This document shows positions 16,918-25,612 of a stretch of 64,000 nucleotides of DNA, piece by piece. Both the position numbers and the translations under genes were made by a program. Source of the DNA: Fimbriimonas ginsengisoli Gsoil 348 (GTDB lineage Bacteria; Armatimonadota; Fimbriimonadia; Fimbriimonadales; Fimbriimonadaceae); the NCBI RefSeq assembly GCF_000724625.1, contig NZ_CP007139.1, positions 3,658,001-3,722,000 on the forward strand, written 5' to 3'. A model generated the notes under the pieces. It was given only the letters and a program-made list of their open reading frames with translations, was not told where the DNA came from and did no database searches. Positions within the stretch are counted from its first letter, which is position 1, and each line of letters starts with the position of its first letter.

Positions 16918-17843
16918 TTTGCCCCGTCCCACTGGTAAATCGAGTCGTCCGTGATCTTGTTTTGGAAGACCGAGCCTTTGCCGGTGTAGTTGGTGCCAAC
17001 CGCCATCGCGCCGGCGGCTTTCTTGGCGGCGTGGCCATCTCCGTAGGTGATCAGCATCTTGCCGGAACCGCGTTGGCTCACGAGTCCCGTCACGTAGCCG
17101 TCCGCGACGTCTTGCTTAATTGGGTTGAAGCCGGGGGTCGCGAAGAAGCTGTCCGGTCCCCAGCAGTCGTTGGGGACGAGCTGAAGGAAGTTGCCCGGGT
17201 CGCACACGGGTGGGAAGACGACTTGGATCATGAACGGTGACTTGTCGCCGTTATAAAGCGACCAGAAGCCCGGAACGAGGACTTCGCTCGCCCCGGTCTT
17301 CGCGGCGAACATCACCGTCTCGGCGGGACGAGTGATCGCCGTCATGGAACGGGGCATCGGGTTGAACGGCGCCACCATGGGTTGCGGCGTCCAAGCGCGG
17401 CCGTTGTAGCCGTACTGGGTATCGAAGAGCTGGCTCCACGGCGCGGCCCAGGTGGGCGCGCCGGGGAATCCTGGGAATGCCAGCAACGGCGGCCCCTGCG
17501 GATCGGCCAGGATGCCGTAGTTCTTCATGTAGGGCTGCAGCAACACGCTCCAGGGGGCGTAGTCGCCATCGGGGTTCCCCGGATAGACGTCGTATCCGGT
17601 TCCCGATCCCCAGGTGCACGGGAGCATGGCGGTGTCATCGGCGTCGCCGACATAAATCTGGGTGGACAAGGCAACCTGCTTGATGTTGCTGAGGCTGGCG
17701 GTTTGCTTGGCTGCTTGCTTGGCCTGGGCGAAAACGGGGAACAGGATGGCGGCCAGGACGGCGATAATCGCGATGACGACCAGTAGCTCGATGAGGGTAA
17801 ATGCGCGAGCGGTAAATGGACGAGGACTAGGGATTGGGTGCAT
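16914..17843 (-). CDS. Type II pseudopilin-like protein (DUF1559-type)
   Basis: A 309-residue protein with a prepilin leader: short basic leader, then RAFTLIELLVVIAIIAVLAAILFPVFAQA, with the peptidase cut expected before Phe and the conserved Glu at +5. The rest is the large globular domain found in Planctomycetes/Armatimonadetes pseudopilins, including the C-terminal ITYGDGHAAKK (the H-x-DGH type of signature). The start is set at ATG 17843; the longer open frame to 18158 has no leader-like sequence. It is probably exported by a type II/IV pilus machinery and assembled or shed at the surface. It shares a transcript with the micro-lipoprotein. Confidence 0.85.
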   Translation of the reverse strand: MHPIPSPRPFTARAFTLIELLVVIAIIAVLAAILFPVFAQAKQAAKQTASLSNIKQVALSTQIYVGDADDTAMLPCTWGSGTGYDVYPGNPDGDYAPWSVLLQPYMKNYGILADPQGPPLLAFPGFPGAPTWAAPWSQLFDTQYGYNGRAWTPQPMVAPFNPMPRSMTAITRPAETVMFAAKTGASEVLVPGFWSLYNGDKSPFMIQVVFPPVCDPGNFLQLVPNDCWGPDSFFATPGFNPIKQDVADGYVTGLVSQRGSGKMLITYGDGHAAKKAAGAMAVGTNYTGKGSVFQNKITDDSIYQWDGAN

Positions 17844-18039
17844 AAATACTCGTGGGATCGCCGGTCCGGCCGGGCGCGACCCTGAGTCGTCGCCTATCCA
17901 TCCCAACAAGCCCACCCTTGCCCGTGCATTAAACATTCGGCTTCTCTGAGCACCAAGGGGGCGGAATTTGAAGTTTCGGGAAAGTACAACGAAAGCGCCG
18001 GTCCGTAGTAGTTTTCGCCCGTAAAATGAGGATGTGAGC

Positions 18040-18747
18040 ATGAACCGCTCCGATCCGGCCGTCTTCGGGAGAAACGCGCGCGCCTTCCGCACCCTGCGCG
18101 GCTGGAGCATTCGCGATTTCTCGGAAAGGGCCGGGCTTTCCACGAAAACGATCGTCAAGGTCGAAAGCGGAAACGCGTGTACGGTGAAGACCGAGCGAAA
18201 GATCGCCGACGGCCTTAACGTCTACATCGGCAGACTGTGGGACCCGGACCTGTTGGCGCAGGCCCCGCAGCGAGTTATCCGCTCCGATGCCGGCCGATGG
18301 TTCTTCGCCATCGGAGACGACGCCGCGGCGCATCACGCTCGAGTCTCTCGCGCCCAGGTGGGCGAGGAAGGGGAGAGGATGCGAGCGGACCCCGAAGAGA
18401 TCCAAGAGACGGCGGAGCGGCACCGGCTCGGTCGAGCCGGCCTCGCGCGAGTTTTCGTGAAGACATGCGGCGGCGGAATCTCGTCCGGATTCTTCCAGTT
18501 CAACGAGGTCGAGCTGTTCGGCTTAGACGAGACCCCCGCCGACGGCTCCAACTTCCCGTACATGCTCATCTGCCGGACCGGCGGCCTGCGGATGCACATC
18601 CGCGGCGAAACCTACGAGTTGAACGCGGGCGAGTCAATGGTTTTCGACGGCAACGACCCGTATTCGGTCGAGCCTCTGGCAAAAGACGGCTCGATCTGCC
18701 CACCGGCTACCTTTTACTTCCTATGCTTGCGGTTGCTGAGGGTGTGA
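18040..18747 (+). CDS. XRE-type helix-turn-helix regulator with C-terminal cupin domain
   Basis: A 235-residue putative transcription regulator. Residues about 8-65 form a Cro/C1-like HTH (LRGWSIRDFSERAGLSTKTIVKVESG). Residues about 150-225 look like a cupin sensor (FPYMLICRTGGLRMHIRGETYELNAGESMVFDG). A basic linker of about 80 residues lies between. The ATG at 18040 has GAGG eight bases upstream; GTG 18034 is an alternative. HTH-cupin proteins usually bind a small ligand and control a neighbouring operon; here no obvious target operon exists, the closest genes being the divergent pseudopilin and a lower-GC orphan gene. Confidence 0.75.
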   Translation: MNRSDPAVFGRNARAFRTLRGWSIRDFSERAGLSTKTIVKVESGNACTVKTERKIADGLNVYIGRLWDPDLLAQAPQRVIRSDAGRWFFAIGDDAAAHHARVSRAQVGEEGERMRADPEEIQETAERHRLGRAGLARVFVKTCGGGISSGFFQFNEVELFGLDETPADGSNFPYMLICRTGGLRMHIRGETYELNAGESMVFDGNDPYSVEPLAKDGSICPPATFYFLCLRLLRV

Positions 18748-19040
18748 AGTCCCTGGATCGACCGGAAGGTGCAGTTCTCAAACACTTTCCTGTAGAACAG
18801 GCGAAATTCTGCCATCACTATTATGAATAGTCTCTGACTCGTTCATAAACTAAACTGAGGCAGGCAAAAAAGACTCTCGGGATAACTCTTCGCTGCTGAA
18901 CGCTTCATGGCACCATCCTTTCAGCGACCCATGTTTGAAGCCAAGAGGAAGACTTGGACCAACTTTCCAACATCCTTATCAAGGGTAAGCCTAAACTGAA
19001 TCGAAGTTTCGGGATTCTTTGGCGTTAGCGTTTTGGCTAC
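18748..19040. other. Lower-GC intergenic region with an in-frame coding-like extension
   Basis: No complete gene is seen. On the minus strand, positions 18921-19040 continue the reading frame of the orphan gene beyond its TAA stop for 39 codons to a TGA, with a protein-like composition (LTPKNPETSIQFRLTLDKDV). It may be a past C-terminus cut by a nonsense mutation, or chance. Confidence 0.4.
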
Positions 19041-20012
19041 TTACTTATCTTTCTTGGGAATTGTGTCGGAACGCCATACAACTATCTTCATGGTTCCTTC
19101 GCCTTTGATCCCGTCGACTTCGAGTTCACCGCTGTTGATATGCTCAAGGCGCTGAAAAATACCATCCGTTAGCCTCATATAGAGCTGGTCGTCCCAGGAA
19201 TTTTCTTTTTTACCAGGAAGCTGATCTGAGCGATGAACAGTGATTTTTGCGCAAGAAACACCATCGATCAGTTGCACAGCGGAAAAAATGGCCCGGCCAT
19301 GAAATAACGCTGTTTCTCGGTGGTCACCGCTGGTGAATGTAATAGTCCAGTCTCCACCCCATTTGTCTCCGAATGAACGAGGAGCACCACCTCCCATGAA
19401 AAGGGCGGGAAAATACGCGTCAAGCGATTTCGAAGGTGGGTTAAAAATTGTGCTCGAATAATACAATCTATTTGCGGCAAGGGTGACAGCTATAGGAGAA
19501 AATAAATTTTCCTCCTTCGTCGAAACTACTTGGGTGTTGGCTTGGAGATTGACTCCGTCGAAGTTATGTGCGTATTGCCGTTCGATGAGCGAACCATGCG
19601 CGGCGACGAGAGCGGTATGAGCAGACGTTAAGTCGAGATCGCAAACGGCGTCTTCTCCACTCGAGTTGTTTCCGCCTTCCCACCAACCCCTAGTAGATTC
19701 CATGTACGGTATCGTTAGGTGCTCCTTATCCGCCTGCAACCAAGGTGTCTGATCAGGTTCTGTAGCGTAAGCATCCTTCCACCAAAAGAGCCTAACCGCG
19801 TTTTCTTTGCGGTCCTTAATCAGAACCCGGGACACTTGACGCGTGTGGCTGTGCTTCTTAACGCCACCATAAGAAACGATGTCAACGTCCACATCTCTAA
19901 CAAAAAAGTAGTTTTGGCCCGCTTTGAGAAATTCAAGAGGAGTGGGCAGGACCTCGACAAACGGGAACCCCGCGATCCAAGCGTATAAGGCGAACATGCC
20001 CGAGTGTATCAC
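19041..20012 (-). CDS. Orphan exported protein, unknown function
   Basis: A 323-residue protein I do not recognise. It starts MIHSGMFALYAWIAGFPF, which could be a short signal or anchor (an alternative start is Met6). The rest looks soluble and rich in aromatic residues, with segments such as ENAVRLFWWKDAYATEP, WWEGGNNSSGEDAVCDLD and FMGGGAPRSFGDKWGGDWTITFTSG, followed by beta-rich sequence ending IPKKDK. Base composition is visibly lower in GC than its neighbours and uses codons such as AAA, ATA and TTT more freely, suggesting recent acquisition. A possible read-on frame follows the stop. No function can be given. Confidence 0.6.
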   Translation of the reverse strand: MIHSGMFALYAWIAGFPFVEVLPTPLEFLKAGQNYFFVRDVDVDIVSYGGVKKHSHTRQVSRVLIKDRKENAVRLFWWKDAYATEPDQTPWLQADKEHLTIPYMESTRGWWEGGNNSSGEDAVCDLDLTSAHTALVAAHGSLIERQYAHNFDGVNLQANTQVVSTKEENLFSPIAVTLAANRLYYSSTIFNPPSKSLDAYFPALFMGGGAPRSFGDKWGGDWTITFTSGDHRETALFHGRAIFSAVQLIDGVSCAKITVHRSDQLPGKKENSWDDQLYMRLTDGIFQRLEHINSGELEVDGIKGEGTMKIVVWRSDTIPKKDK

Positions 20013-20046
20013 GTAGCACCTTGCGACGGCGATGGTACTGCAAATG

Positions 20047-20082
20047 AGACCTGCTTATTATCGTTGCCAGTTTCAGGTCTCA
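20047..20082. repeat. Short inverted repeat upstream of the small lipoprotein
   Basis: GAGACCTG and CAGGTCTC are 8-bp inverted arms separated by 20 bases. A 43-codon open frame (20044-20175) overlaps it, without a ribosome-binding site. It might be an operator or an mRNA hairpin. Confidence 0.35.
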
Positions 20083-20179
20083 ATTAATGAGAACTCCGAC
20101 GCAGCCTCCGAGGTTATCACTTCCGAAGGACTGAAAGAGTTTCTGATTCAGCGGTTCGTATATTCTAAATCCTAAGGCT

Positions 20180-20571
20180 GTGAAGCTCTTTCTTCTGATC
20201 GTCGCTGTCCTCGCCCTCTTCGGCTGCGGTGGGGACTCAGCCTCGCGCCTCTCTTACGCACGGTTCGTCGGGACCTACAGCGGAACCTGGGTGAACACGG
20301 CCGACGAAACCGACCGGGGTACCGCGACCTACACCTTCAGCCCCGACGGGACGCTGACCGGCCAAGAATTCGGCCCCTCGGGCGCTCCCAGCGGAAACGT
20401 CGCCGGTCGTATCGACCCGCTCGGACACTTGTCGTCGGTGTTGACGGAAGCAACCGAGGCCTCCGAATTCGACGGCGCGCTCGCTCTCGATGGGTGGGGC
20501 ATCTATCGGGCACGCTGATTTGGAAAGGCCCACCCGCCATTTCCTACGACTACTCGCTGGCTAAGCGGTGA
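20180..20571 (+). pseudogene. Small beta-rich lipoprotein with a probable 1-base frameshift
   Basis: From GTG 20180 the product reads MKLFLLIVAVLALFGC, a lipoprotein signal with lipobox ALFGC (Cys16), then a domain with TYSGTWVNTADETDRGTATYTFSPDGTLTG typical of small beta-barrel lipoproteins. The native frame stops at 20518 after GWGIYRAR. One frame over, the sequence from 20500 continues HLSGTLIWKGPPAISYDYSLAKR and stops at 20571, which fits the family-like ending. Adding one G to the GGGG run at 20496-20499 joins both parts. So either the gene is a recent pseudogene or the assembly has a homopolymer error; the short form would be 112 residues. Confidence 0.65.
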
Positions 20572-20610
20572 GCCCGATCCACGGGGAGCATCGCGCCATC
20601 TGGTACCTTG

Positions 20611-20955
20611 ATGGTTCCCCTCGAGATGAATACCCACGCCGTAGTTTGTAATGAAGTCGACGGGACGCCGTCCGTGACCCCGGGAGCGCTTTGCTTTGTG
20701 CGGCAGTATTCCACGGCGACCGGCAGTGTGTTGGTGGACGTAATGAATCGCGAGGGGCGGTGGATCACGTTGTGGCGGCCGTATTCGAGCCTTAAGAATT
20801 TTCGGACGAAATTCATTACGCCGAACCATGTGAAGGCGATTTGGGCGAGGCCGGACAGCGCCTCGCGCGCCAAGGTCGCGGCCTTGATCCAAGCTTTCAC
20901 CAAACCGGCGGCGGAATCGGAAGAAGCAGCCGCCGAGCCGGACGTCGAGATTTAG
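20611..20955 (+). CDS. Hypothetical protein, about 114 residues
   Basis: A small soluble protein with no family I can name. The ATG at 20611 is used; Met6 (20626) is possible. The central part (VLVDVMNREGRWITLWRPYSSLKNFRTKFI) has a beta-strand/helix look, and the C-terminus is acidic (AAESEEAAAEPDVEI). Codon usage matches the genome, which supports coding. It lies 41 bases before the inositol oxygenase gene on the same strand, so co-transcription is possible but no functional link is evident. Confidence 0.5.
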   Translation: MVPLEMNTHAVVCNEVDGTPSVTPGALCFVRQYSTATGSVLVDVMNREGRWITLWRPYSSLKNFRTKFITPNHVKAIWARPDSASRAKVAALIQAFTKPAAESEEAAAEPDVEI

Positions 20956-20996
20956 ACGTACCGTCCTTCACCTAGCTCTGGGTTATCATAACTGGC

Positions 20997-21854
20997 ATGG
21001 ACCCCGCCGTCGCCGTCAATGCATCCGCGCCGCTCGAGTCGCTCGATGAGTGGGAGAGCGACGTTCTCGAGAGGTACCCGGAGGAAGGGCACCAGTTTCG
21101 CGACTATACGGCGGATGTGCGGCCGACGGTGCGAGAGTTCTATCGGCTGAATCACATCAACCAGACCCACGAGTTTGTGAAGGCGAAGAAGGCCAAGTAT
21201 TCCAGCTTGGAGATGGGCAAGAAGTCGGTTTGGGAGGCGATGGAGTTTCTAAACACTCTGGTCGATGACAGCGATCCGGACACCGACGCCACGCAGATAG
21301 AGCACTTGATGCAGACCTCGGAGGCGATCCGCGCCGATGGGCATCCGCGCTGGTTCATCCTCACCGGGCTGATGCACGACCTCGGCAAAGTTCTATGCCT
21401 GTACGGCGAGCCGCAGTGGGCGGTCGTCGGCGACACGTTCGCGACCGGCTGCCGGTATTCGGATAAGGTCGTCTTCTCCGAGTTCTTCGCCGATAATCCC
21501 GATGCGAAGGTGGCGAAGTACCAGACCGAAAACGGTGTGTACGAGCCCGGCTGTGGCCTGGAGAACGTCCATCTCTCTTACGGCCACGACGAATACCTGT
21601 ACCACGTCGTCAAGGATTACTTGCCGGAAGAGGCGCTGTACATGATCCGGTACCACTCGTTCTACCCTTGGCACCGGGAAGGAGCGTACGACCATCTCGC
21701 CTCGGATAAAGATCGGGAGAACCTGAAGTGGGTCCTCGAATTCAACAAGTACGACCTGTACTCCAAGGTCGACGAGCGGCCGAACGTGGAGAAGCTCCGA
21801 CCGTTTTACGAAGAGCTGATCGCGGAGTTCTTCCCGGACAAGATCCGCTGGTAG
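20997..21854 (+). CDS. myo-Inositol oxygenase
   Basis: A 285-residue homologue of MIOX, the non-haem di-iron enzyme that cleaves myo-inositol to D-glucuronate with oxygen. All metal ligands of the mammalian enzyme can be placed: His103 ([11 protein letters not shown]), His127-Asp128 (LMHDLGK), His197 ([10 protein letters not shown]), His220 (RYHSFYPWH) and Asp253 (FNKYDLYSK). The N-terminal [23 protein letters not shown] segment also fits. MIOX is mainly eukaryotic and occurs patchily in bacteria, where it gives a route from inositol to glucuronate. No inositol transporter or uronate catabolism gene is nearby. Its stop is two bases from the convergent neighbour. Confidence 0.93.
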   Translation: MDPAVAVNASAPLESLDEWESDVLERYPEEGHQFRDYTADVRPTVREFYRLNHINQTHEFVKAKKAKYSSLEMGKKSVWEAMEFLNTLVDDSDPDTDATQIEHLMQTSEAIRADGHPRWFILTGLMHDLGKVLCLYGEPQWAVVGDTFATGCRYSDKVVFSEFFADNPDAKVAKYQTENGVYEPGCGLENVHLSYGHDEYLYHVVKDYLPEEALYMIRYHSFYPWHREGAYDHLASDKDRENLKWVLEFNKYDLYSKVDERPNVEKLRPFYEELIAEFFPDKIRW

Positions 21855-21856
21855 CC

Positions 21857-22420
21857 TTAGGTCAGGGTCGAGAGCTGGCCCTGGCCGCCGCCTCCACCTT
21901 GACCGTTTCCGGTCTGTAGGTAAATCGCGTCTCCGTCGTCGTTGGCGGCCTGATAGTATTCGGCGGCGTATTCGAGCGCGGCCGGGGTCGCGCTCGCTTG
22001 GAAATGCCCCGCCAGGAAGTTCGGCTGCTGGCCACCATCCTCCAGAACTTCCCAGACCGCGAGTTGAAGCCCGGCGCACTGGTCGGGAGTTTGGGCGGAC
22101 TTGAAGAAGCGGGCCACGATGTGTCCGGCCGCCGCGATGCGGCCTCCCACCGAACCGGCACTTACCGCGCGGACCTGAAAGAATTGGCCTTGAGAAATCG
22201 GGCTTCGGACGTCGGCGCAAACCGACATCCACGATCGCCCCGCATCCTGAAAGCCAAGCTTGCCGGCAAAGGTCGTCTCAAGTCGGCCGTCGATCGACAC
22301 CGTCACCGGCCGCCCGATCGCGGATCGCACAAATCGAACCGGAAATGGCTGCGAGCCAGCTACGAGATTGACGCCGAATGCGAGAGCAAGCCAGTACTGG
22401 GTCACGATGTCACCACCCAC
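21857..22420 (-). CDS. Small secreted protein with thioester-domain-like Cys/Gln motifs
   Basis: A 187-residue protein with a probable signal peptide (residues about 1-22, ending near LVAGSQ). The middle contains IDGRLETTFAGKLGF, then WMSVCADVRSPI with Cys68, and later CAGLQLAVWEVLEDGG with Gln119. In surface thioester domains (TQXA family of Gram-positive adhesins, and similar modules in PEP-CTERM proteins) a Cys after an aromatic/hydrophobic pair and a Gln in QxAxW form an internal thioester that can bind host or matrix amines. This protein has both halves at plausible spacing. It ends in a Gly/Gln-rich tail (GNGQGGGGGQGQLSTLT) with no anchor. The family assignment is by motif only. Confidence 0.55.
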   Translation of the reverse strand: MGGDIVTQYWLALAFGVNLVAGSQPFPVRFVRSAIGRPVTVSIDGRLETTFAGKLGFQDAGRSWMSVCADVRSPISQGQFFQVRAVSAGSVGGRIAAAGHIVARFFKSAQTPDQCAGLQLAVWEVLEDGGQQPNFLAGHFQASATPAALEYAAEYYQAANDDGDAIYLQTGNGQGGGGGQGQLSTLT

Positions 22421-22472
22421 ATCATAACACTGAGTTTGCGAAACCCGCGAAGGCTGTAGTATTCATTCTCAA

Positions 22473-23567
22473 GTGCTTTTTCTACCGCTCTTCCTCGCCC
22501 TGTCGACCGTTCCCCATGAGGCCGACTTTTACATCGGCACCTACACCTCGGCAAACGGGAGCAAAGGGATCTACCAGGCCCGCTTGAACACGGCAACGGG
22601 GGCGATTTCGGAGCCGGAATTGTCGGTGGAAGTTGCCAATCCCAGCTACGTGGCGCTTCATCCGAATGGGCACTTTCTTTATGCCGTCCAGGAGGCGAGG
22701 AGCGGGGAAGTAAGCGCCTTCATGGTGGGCCACGACCGACGGCTGAGCTTGCTGAATACCCAATCGTTCAAAGGCGCCGACCCATGCCACCTTTCGGTAA
22801 CGCCCAGCGGCCACCACCTTTTTGCCGCCGCTTATACGGGCGGGAGCGTCGCCTGCTTCCCGATCAAGTCTAATGGCTCCCTCGACGTTCCTTCCAGTGT
22901 CGTTCAGAACTCTGGAAGCGGTCCGGACAAATCCCGTCAGGAGGGACCCCACGCGCACGCGATCTACACCGACGCCCGAGGCCGGTTTGTCTATTCGTGC
23001 GATCTAGGAACGGACGAGTTGCTCGCCTTTCGGCTCGACTCGAAGAAGGGAGCGCTCACCCCGGCCGTCCCTCGATCTTCTAAGACGCCTGCGGGCGGCG
23101 GGCCGCGGCACCTCGCGTTCCACCCGAACGGCATGTTCGTCTACGGCAACAACGAAATGGGGAACAGCGTGACCTTCTACCACGAGGATCCGGCTACGGG
23201 CGCATTGACCCAGATTCAGACCCTCTCGACGCTGCCCGAAGGGGTGTCCGGTCACGGAAACTCGACGGCGGAGATCGCTCTCCATCCGAATGGCAAATGG
23301 CTGTATGTGTCCAACCGCGGACACGACAGCATCGCCGTGTACGAGGTCGGCGAGGACGGCAGGTTGACGTTGTCCGAGGTCAAGCAAGCCGGCGTTAAGG
23401 TGCCGCGCGGTTTCGGCATCGACCCGAGTGGAAAATGGCTCGTCGTCGCCGGCCAAGCCAGTAACGACCTTACCGCCCTCGCGATCGATCCGCACACAGG
23501 GAGATTGGCGGCTGGAGCGTCCAGGGTCAGGCTCGATAAACCGGTTTGCGTTTTGTTCGCAAAGTGA
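22473..23567 (+). CDS. Lactonase-family seven-bladed beta-propeller (YbhE/6-phosphogluconolactonase-like)
   Basis: A 364-residue protein from GTG 22473 with a short hydrophobic N-terminus that is probably a signal peptide (MLFLPLFLALSTVPHEA). The family signatures are repeated: FYIGTYTSANGSKGIY, PSYVALHPNGHFLYAVQE, DPCHLSVTPSGHHLFAA, GPRHLAFHPNGMFVYGNNE and RGFGIDPSGKWLVVAGQ. Cytoplasmic members hydrolyse 6-phosphogluconolactone; exported members like this are often of unknown substrate. It is divergent from the thioester-like protein with 52 bases between starts. Confidence 0.85.
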   Translation: MLFLPLFLALSTVPHEADFYIGTYTSANGSKGIYQARLNTATGAISEPELSVEVANPSYVALHPNGHFLYAVQEARSGEVSAFMVGHDRRLSLLNTQSFKGADPCHLSVTPSGHHLFAAAYTGGSVACFPIKSNGSLDVPSSVVQNSGSGPDKSRQEGPHAHAIYTDARGRFVYSCDLGTDELLAFRLDSKKGALTPAVPRSSKTPAGGGPRHLAFHPNGMFVYGNNEMGNSVTFYHEDPATGALTQIQTLSTLPEGVSGHGNSTAEIALHPNGKWLYVSNRGHDSIAVYEVGEDGRLTLSEVKQAGVKVPRGFGIDPSGKWLVVAGQASNDLTALAIDPHTGRLAAGASRVRLDKPVCVLFAK

Positions 23568-23647
23568 CTGTAGAACGAACCAGAGCAGATAGCGACAGGG
23601 TTCGCTGGCTCAGAAAACTAGGCTTAGATTTCCCTTGTCTGATCCGA

Positions 23648-23712
23648 CCGTAGCCCGTAGCTTTAGCTGCGGTTCAAGGTTCTGCCGGGGATAAATCCCC
23701 GGGCTACGGGCA
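23648..23712. repeat. Dispersed intergenic palindrome (CCGTAGC...GGGGAT family)
   Basis: The segment contains the nested hairpins CCGGGGA-TAAA-TCCCCGG and outer arms GCCCGTAG/CTACGGGC. It lies between two unrelated genes and has the look of a dispersed REP-like unit. A related CCCCGGG...CCCG unit is near 25840-25885. Confidence 0.5.
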
Positions 23713-23821
23713 AACCAATATTGTTCTTAATGACCATCGTTGGTCGAAGAAAGAGGGCTAAGGGCACGGTTCGGATGGAACGAAAATCGGGGTGGGGCAG
23801 GTATTCGGGTTAGCCACCCGT

Positions 23822-25612
23822 ATGAGCCCAATTCTTTCGATAACCCTCGCTTTCCTCGGTACGCCGGTCGCGCACCCGCCCGCGACTTTTCGGTTTGACC
23901 CGGCCCACACCGGGTCCATCACTGGCGTGTCCGCGGGCGCCTACGGCGGAATGCGGTGGCGCATTCAGACCGAGGGAACGGTGCGTTCCACCCCGGCGGA
24001 ATACGACGGGACGGTCTACATCGGCGCGGGAGATGGACGTGTAAGGGCGATTGACGCCCTCACGGGTTCCATTATGTGGCAACGCGACGTGGATGCGCCG
24101 GTTACAAGCTCTCCCGCGGTAACTGCCCGCGAGGTTGTGGTCGTGACACAAGACGGCCGGGTCGTCGCCCTCGATCGGCAAAAAGGAGAGCCGATCTGGA
24201 ACTACAAGATCGGGCCGGATGCGCCGGTTTGGCAGGGGATCAACGGCGATTACTGGACTTCGTCCGCGACGGTCTCCGGAGATGTCGCCTACGTGGGCGG
24301 TGGGAACGGCGATGTGATCGCGCTCGACGTTCACTCCGGAACCCGGAAATGGAAATTTCATGCGCCGACCCGGTTCCACACGACTCCGGCAGTCGCGAAC
24401 GGAATGGTCTACCTGGGCGGATTCGACGGCGTGTTTTACGCCATCGGGGCGGAAACCGGGATACTAAAGTGGAGCTATCGGACACTGGGCGCAACCCTCG
24501 ACTCTAGCAAGTTCGGCTTCGACCGCAAGACGATCCAGTCGTCCGCCGCCGTTTCGGAAGGGAAGGTCTACTTTGGCGCGCGCGACGGATTACTGTATTG
24601 CCTTAACGCCCGTACCGGCGCGTTCGTATGGAGCTACGACCATGTGATGTCGTGGGTGAACACCTCTCCGGCGGTGGCGGACGGGGTGGTTTATGCGGGG
24701 AGCTCCGACAAGCGCTTTCTCCAGGCGGTCAACGCGGAAACCGGTAAGGAGATCTGGCGCGTGCCGACCGGGCTCATGTGGACTTCGCCCGCGGTAGCGG
24801 GAAGCGAGGTCTTTTCCACCGACGGAGACGGCCGTTTCATCGCGTTCGACCGAAAAACGGGAGCGCGGAAGTGGGAGATCGCCCGCACCGGGCAGATCTG
24901 GACCTCGCCGTTTCTTTCCGGCGATCATGGCATCTTTGGCAGCGACGATGGCGGCATCTACTGCTTCAAGCTCGATTCTCACGGACCGATCGCGCGAGCG
25001 GTGTACTGGGACGACGCGGAGCGCACTCACACTCTTTCCAAATTCCCGGCGGTGCGGGATGCGCTCGTCAAGCGGGGTTACCAGCTGCTCAACAATGCCG
25101 GCCTCGCCGACTTCTTTCGAGCGCGGACCGCGGATCACCGGCCGAGTGCGGTGGTGATGGCAACCGGGTTTTTCCCGGAAGCGGCCCCGTTCGAGGCGGC
25201 AAAGTCGTACATGGCGGCGGGTGGAAAGGTCGTTTGGTGCGGCATCCCGCCTAAGATGTGGCCAATTGAGAAGACCGGGCAGATCGACATGGCCGACATC
25301 GACTGGGACGGAACTCGCCAGCTCATGGGCGTACAGCCCCGCACGATCTTCGACTCCTTGGCCACCACCCCCACCCCGACCGGCCAAGCGTGGGGCTTGC
25401 ACGGGATGTGGCTCTCCGATTTCGCCGCCGACCCGTCGACGGTTACCCAGGTCTTGGCGAAAGACGATCACGGCTTCGCCGCAGTTTGGGTGAAGTCGTT
25501 CGGTGGCGCTCCCGGCTCCGGCTTCGTCCGAATGTCCGGCATGAGCCTGCCCGAAGGTCCGCAGTTTATCGACATGCTTGTTAATGTGGCGGAGACCTTT
25601 CCCGGAGTTTGA
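23822..25612 (+). CDS. Exported PQQ-like beta-propeller protein with a C-terminal GATase-like domain
   Basis: A 596-residue exported protein. ATG 23822 starts a signal-like segment (MSPILSITLAFLGTPVA); the GTG 30 bases earlier is less likely. Residues about 25-400 are PQQ/BamB-type blades: repeated GDGRVRAIDALTGSIMWQ, TQDGRVVALDRQKGEPIW, GNGDVIALDVHSGTRKWKF, DGRFIAFDRKTGARKWE. Residues about 410-596 are different: SAVVMATGFFPEAAPFEAAKSYMAAGGKVVWCG suggests an alpha/beta Rossmann-like or GATase1-like unit. It has no clear lipobox. It may be a periplasmic or surface binding scaffold rather than a PQQ dehydrogenase, since no catalytic or cofactor residues are seen. Confidence 0.75.
   Translation: MSPILSITLAFLGTPVAHPPATFRFDPAHTGSITGVSAGAYGGMRWRIQTEGTVRSTPAEYDGTVYIGAGDGRVRAIDALTGSIMWQRDVDAPVTSSPAVTAREVVVVTQDGRVVALDRQKGEPIWNYKIGPDAPVWQGINGDYWTSSATVSGDVAYVGGGNGDVIALDVHSGTRKWKFHAPTRFHTTPAVANGMVYLGGFDGVFYAIGAETGILKWSYRTLGATLDSSKFGFDRKTIQSSAAVSEGKVYFGARDGLLYCLNARTGAFVWSYDHVMSWVNTSPAVADGVVYAGSSDKRFLQAVNAETGKEIWRVPTGLMWTSPAVAGSEVFSTDGDGRFIAFDRKTGARKWEIARTGQIWTSPFLSGDHGIFGSDDGGIYCFKLDSHGPIARAVYWDDAERTHTLSKFPAVRDALVKRGYQLLNNAGLADFFRARTADHRPSAVVMATGFFPEAAPFEAAKSYMAAGGKVVWCGIPPKMWPIEKTGQIDMADIDWDGTRQLMGVQPRTIFDSLATTPTPTGQAWGLHGMWLSDFAADPSTVTQVLAKDDHGFAAVWVKSFGGAPGSGFVRMSGMSLPEGPQFIDMLVNVAETFPGV

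Noticed and set aside
20044-20175. 43-codon open frame before the small lipoprotein
   Set aside because: No ribosome-binding site or recognisable motif; it overlaps an inverted repeat.
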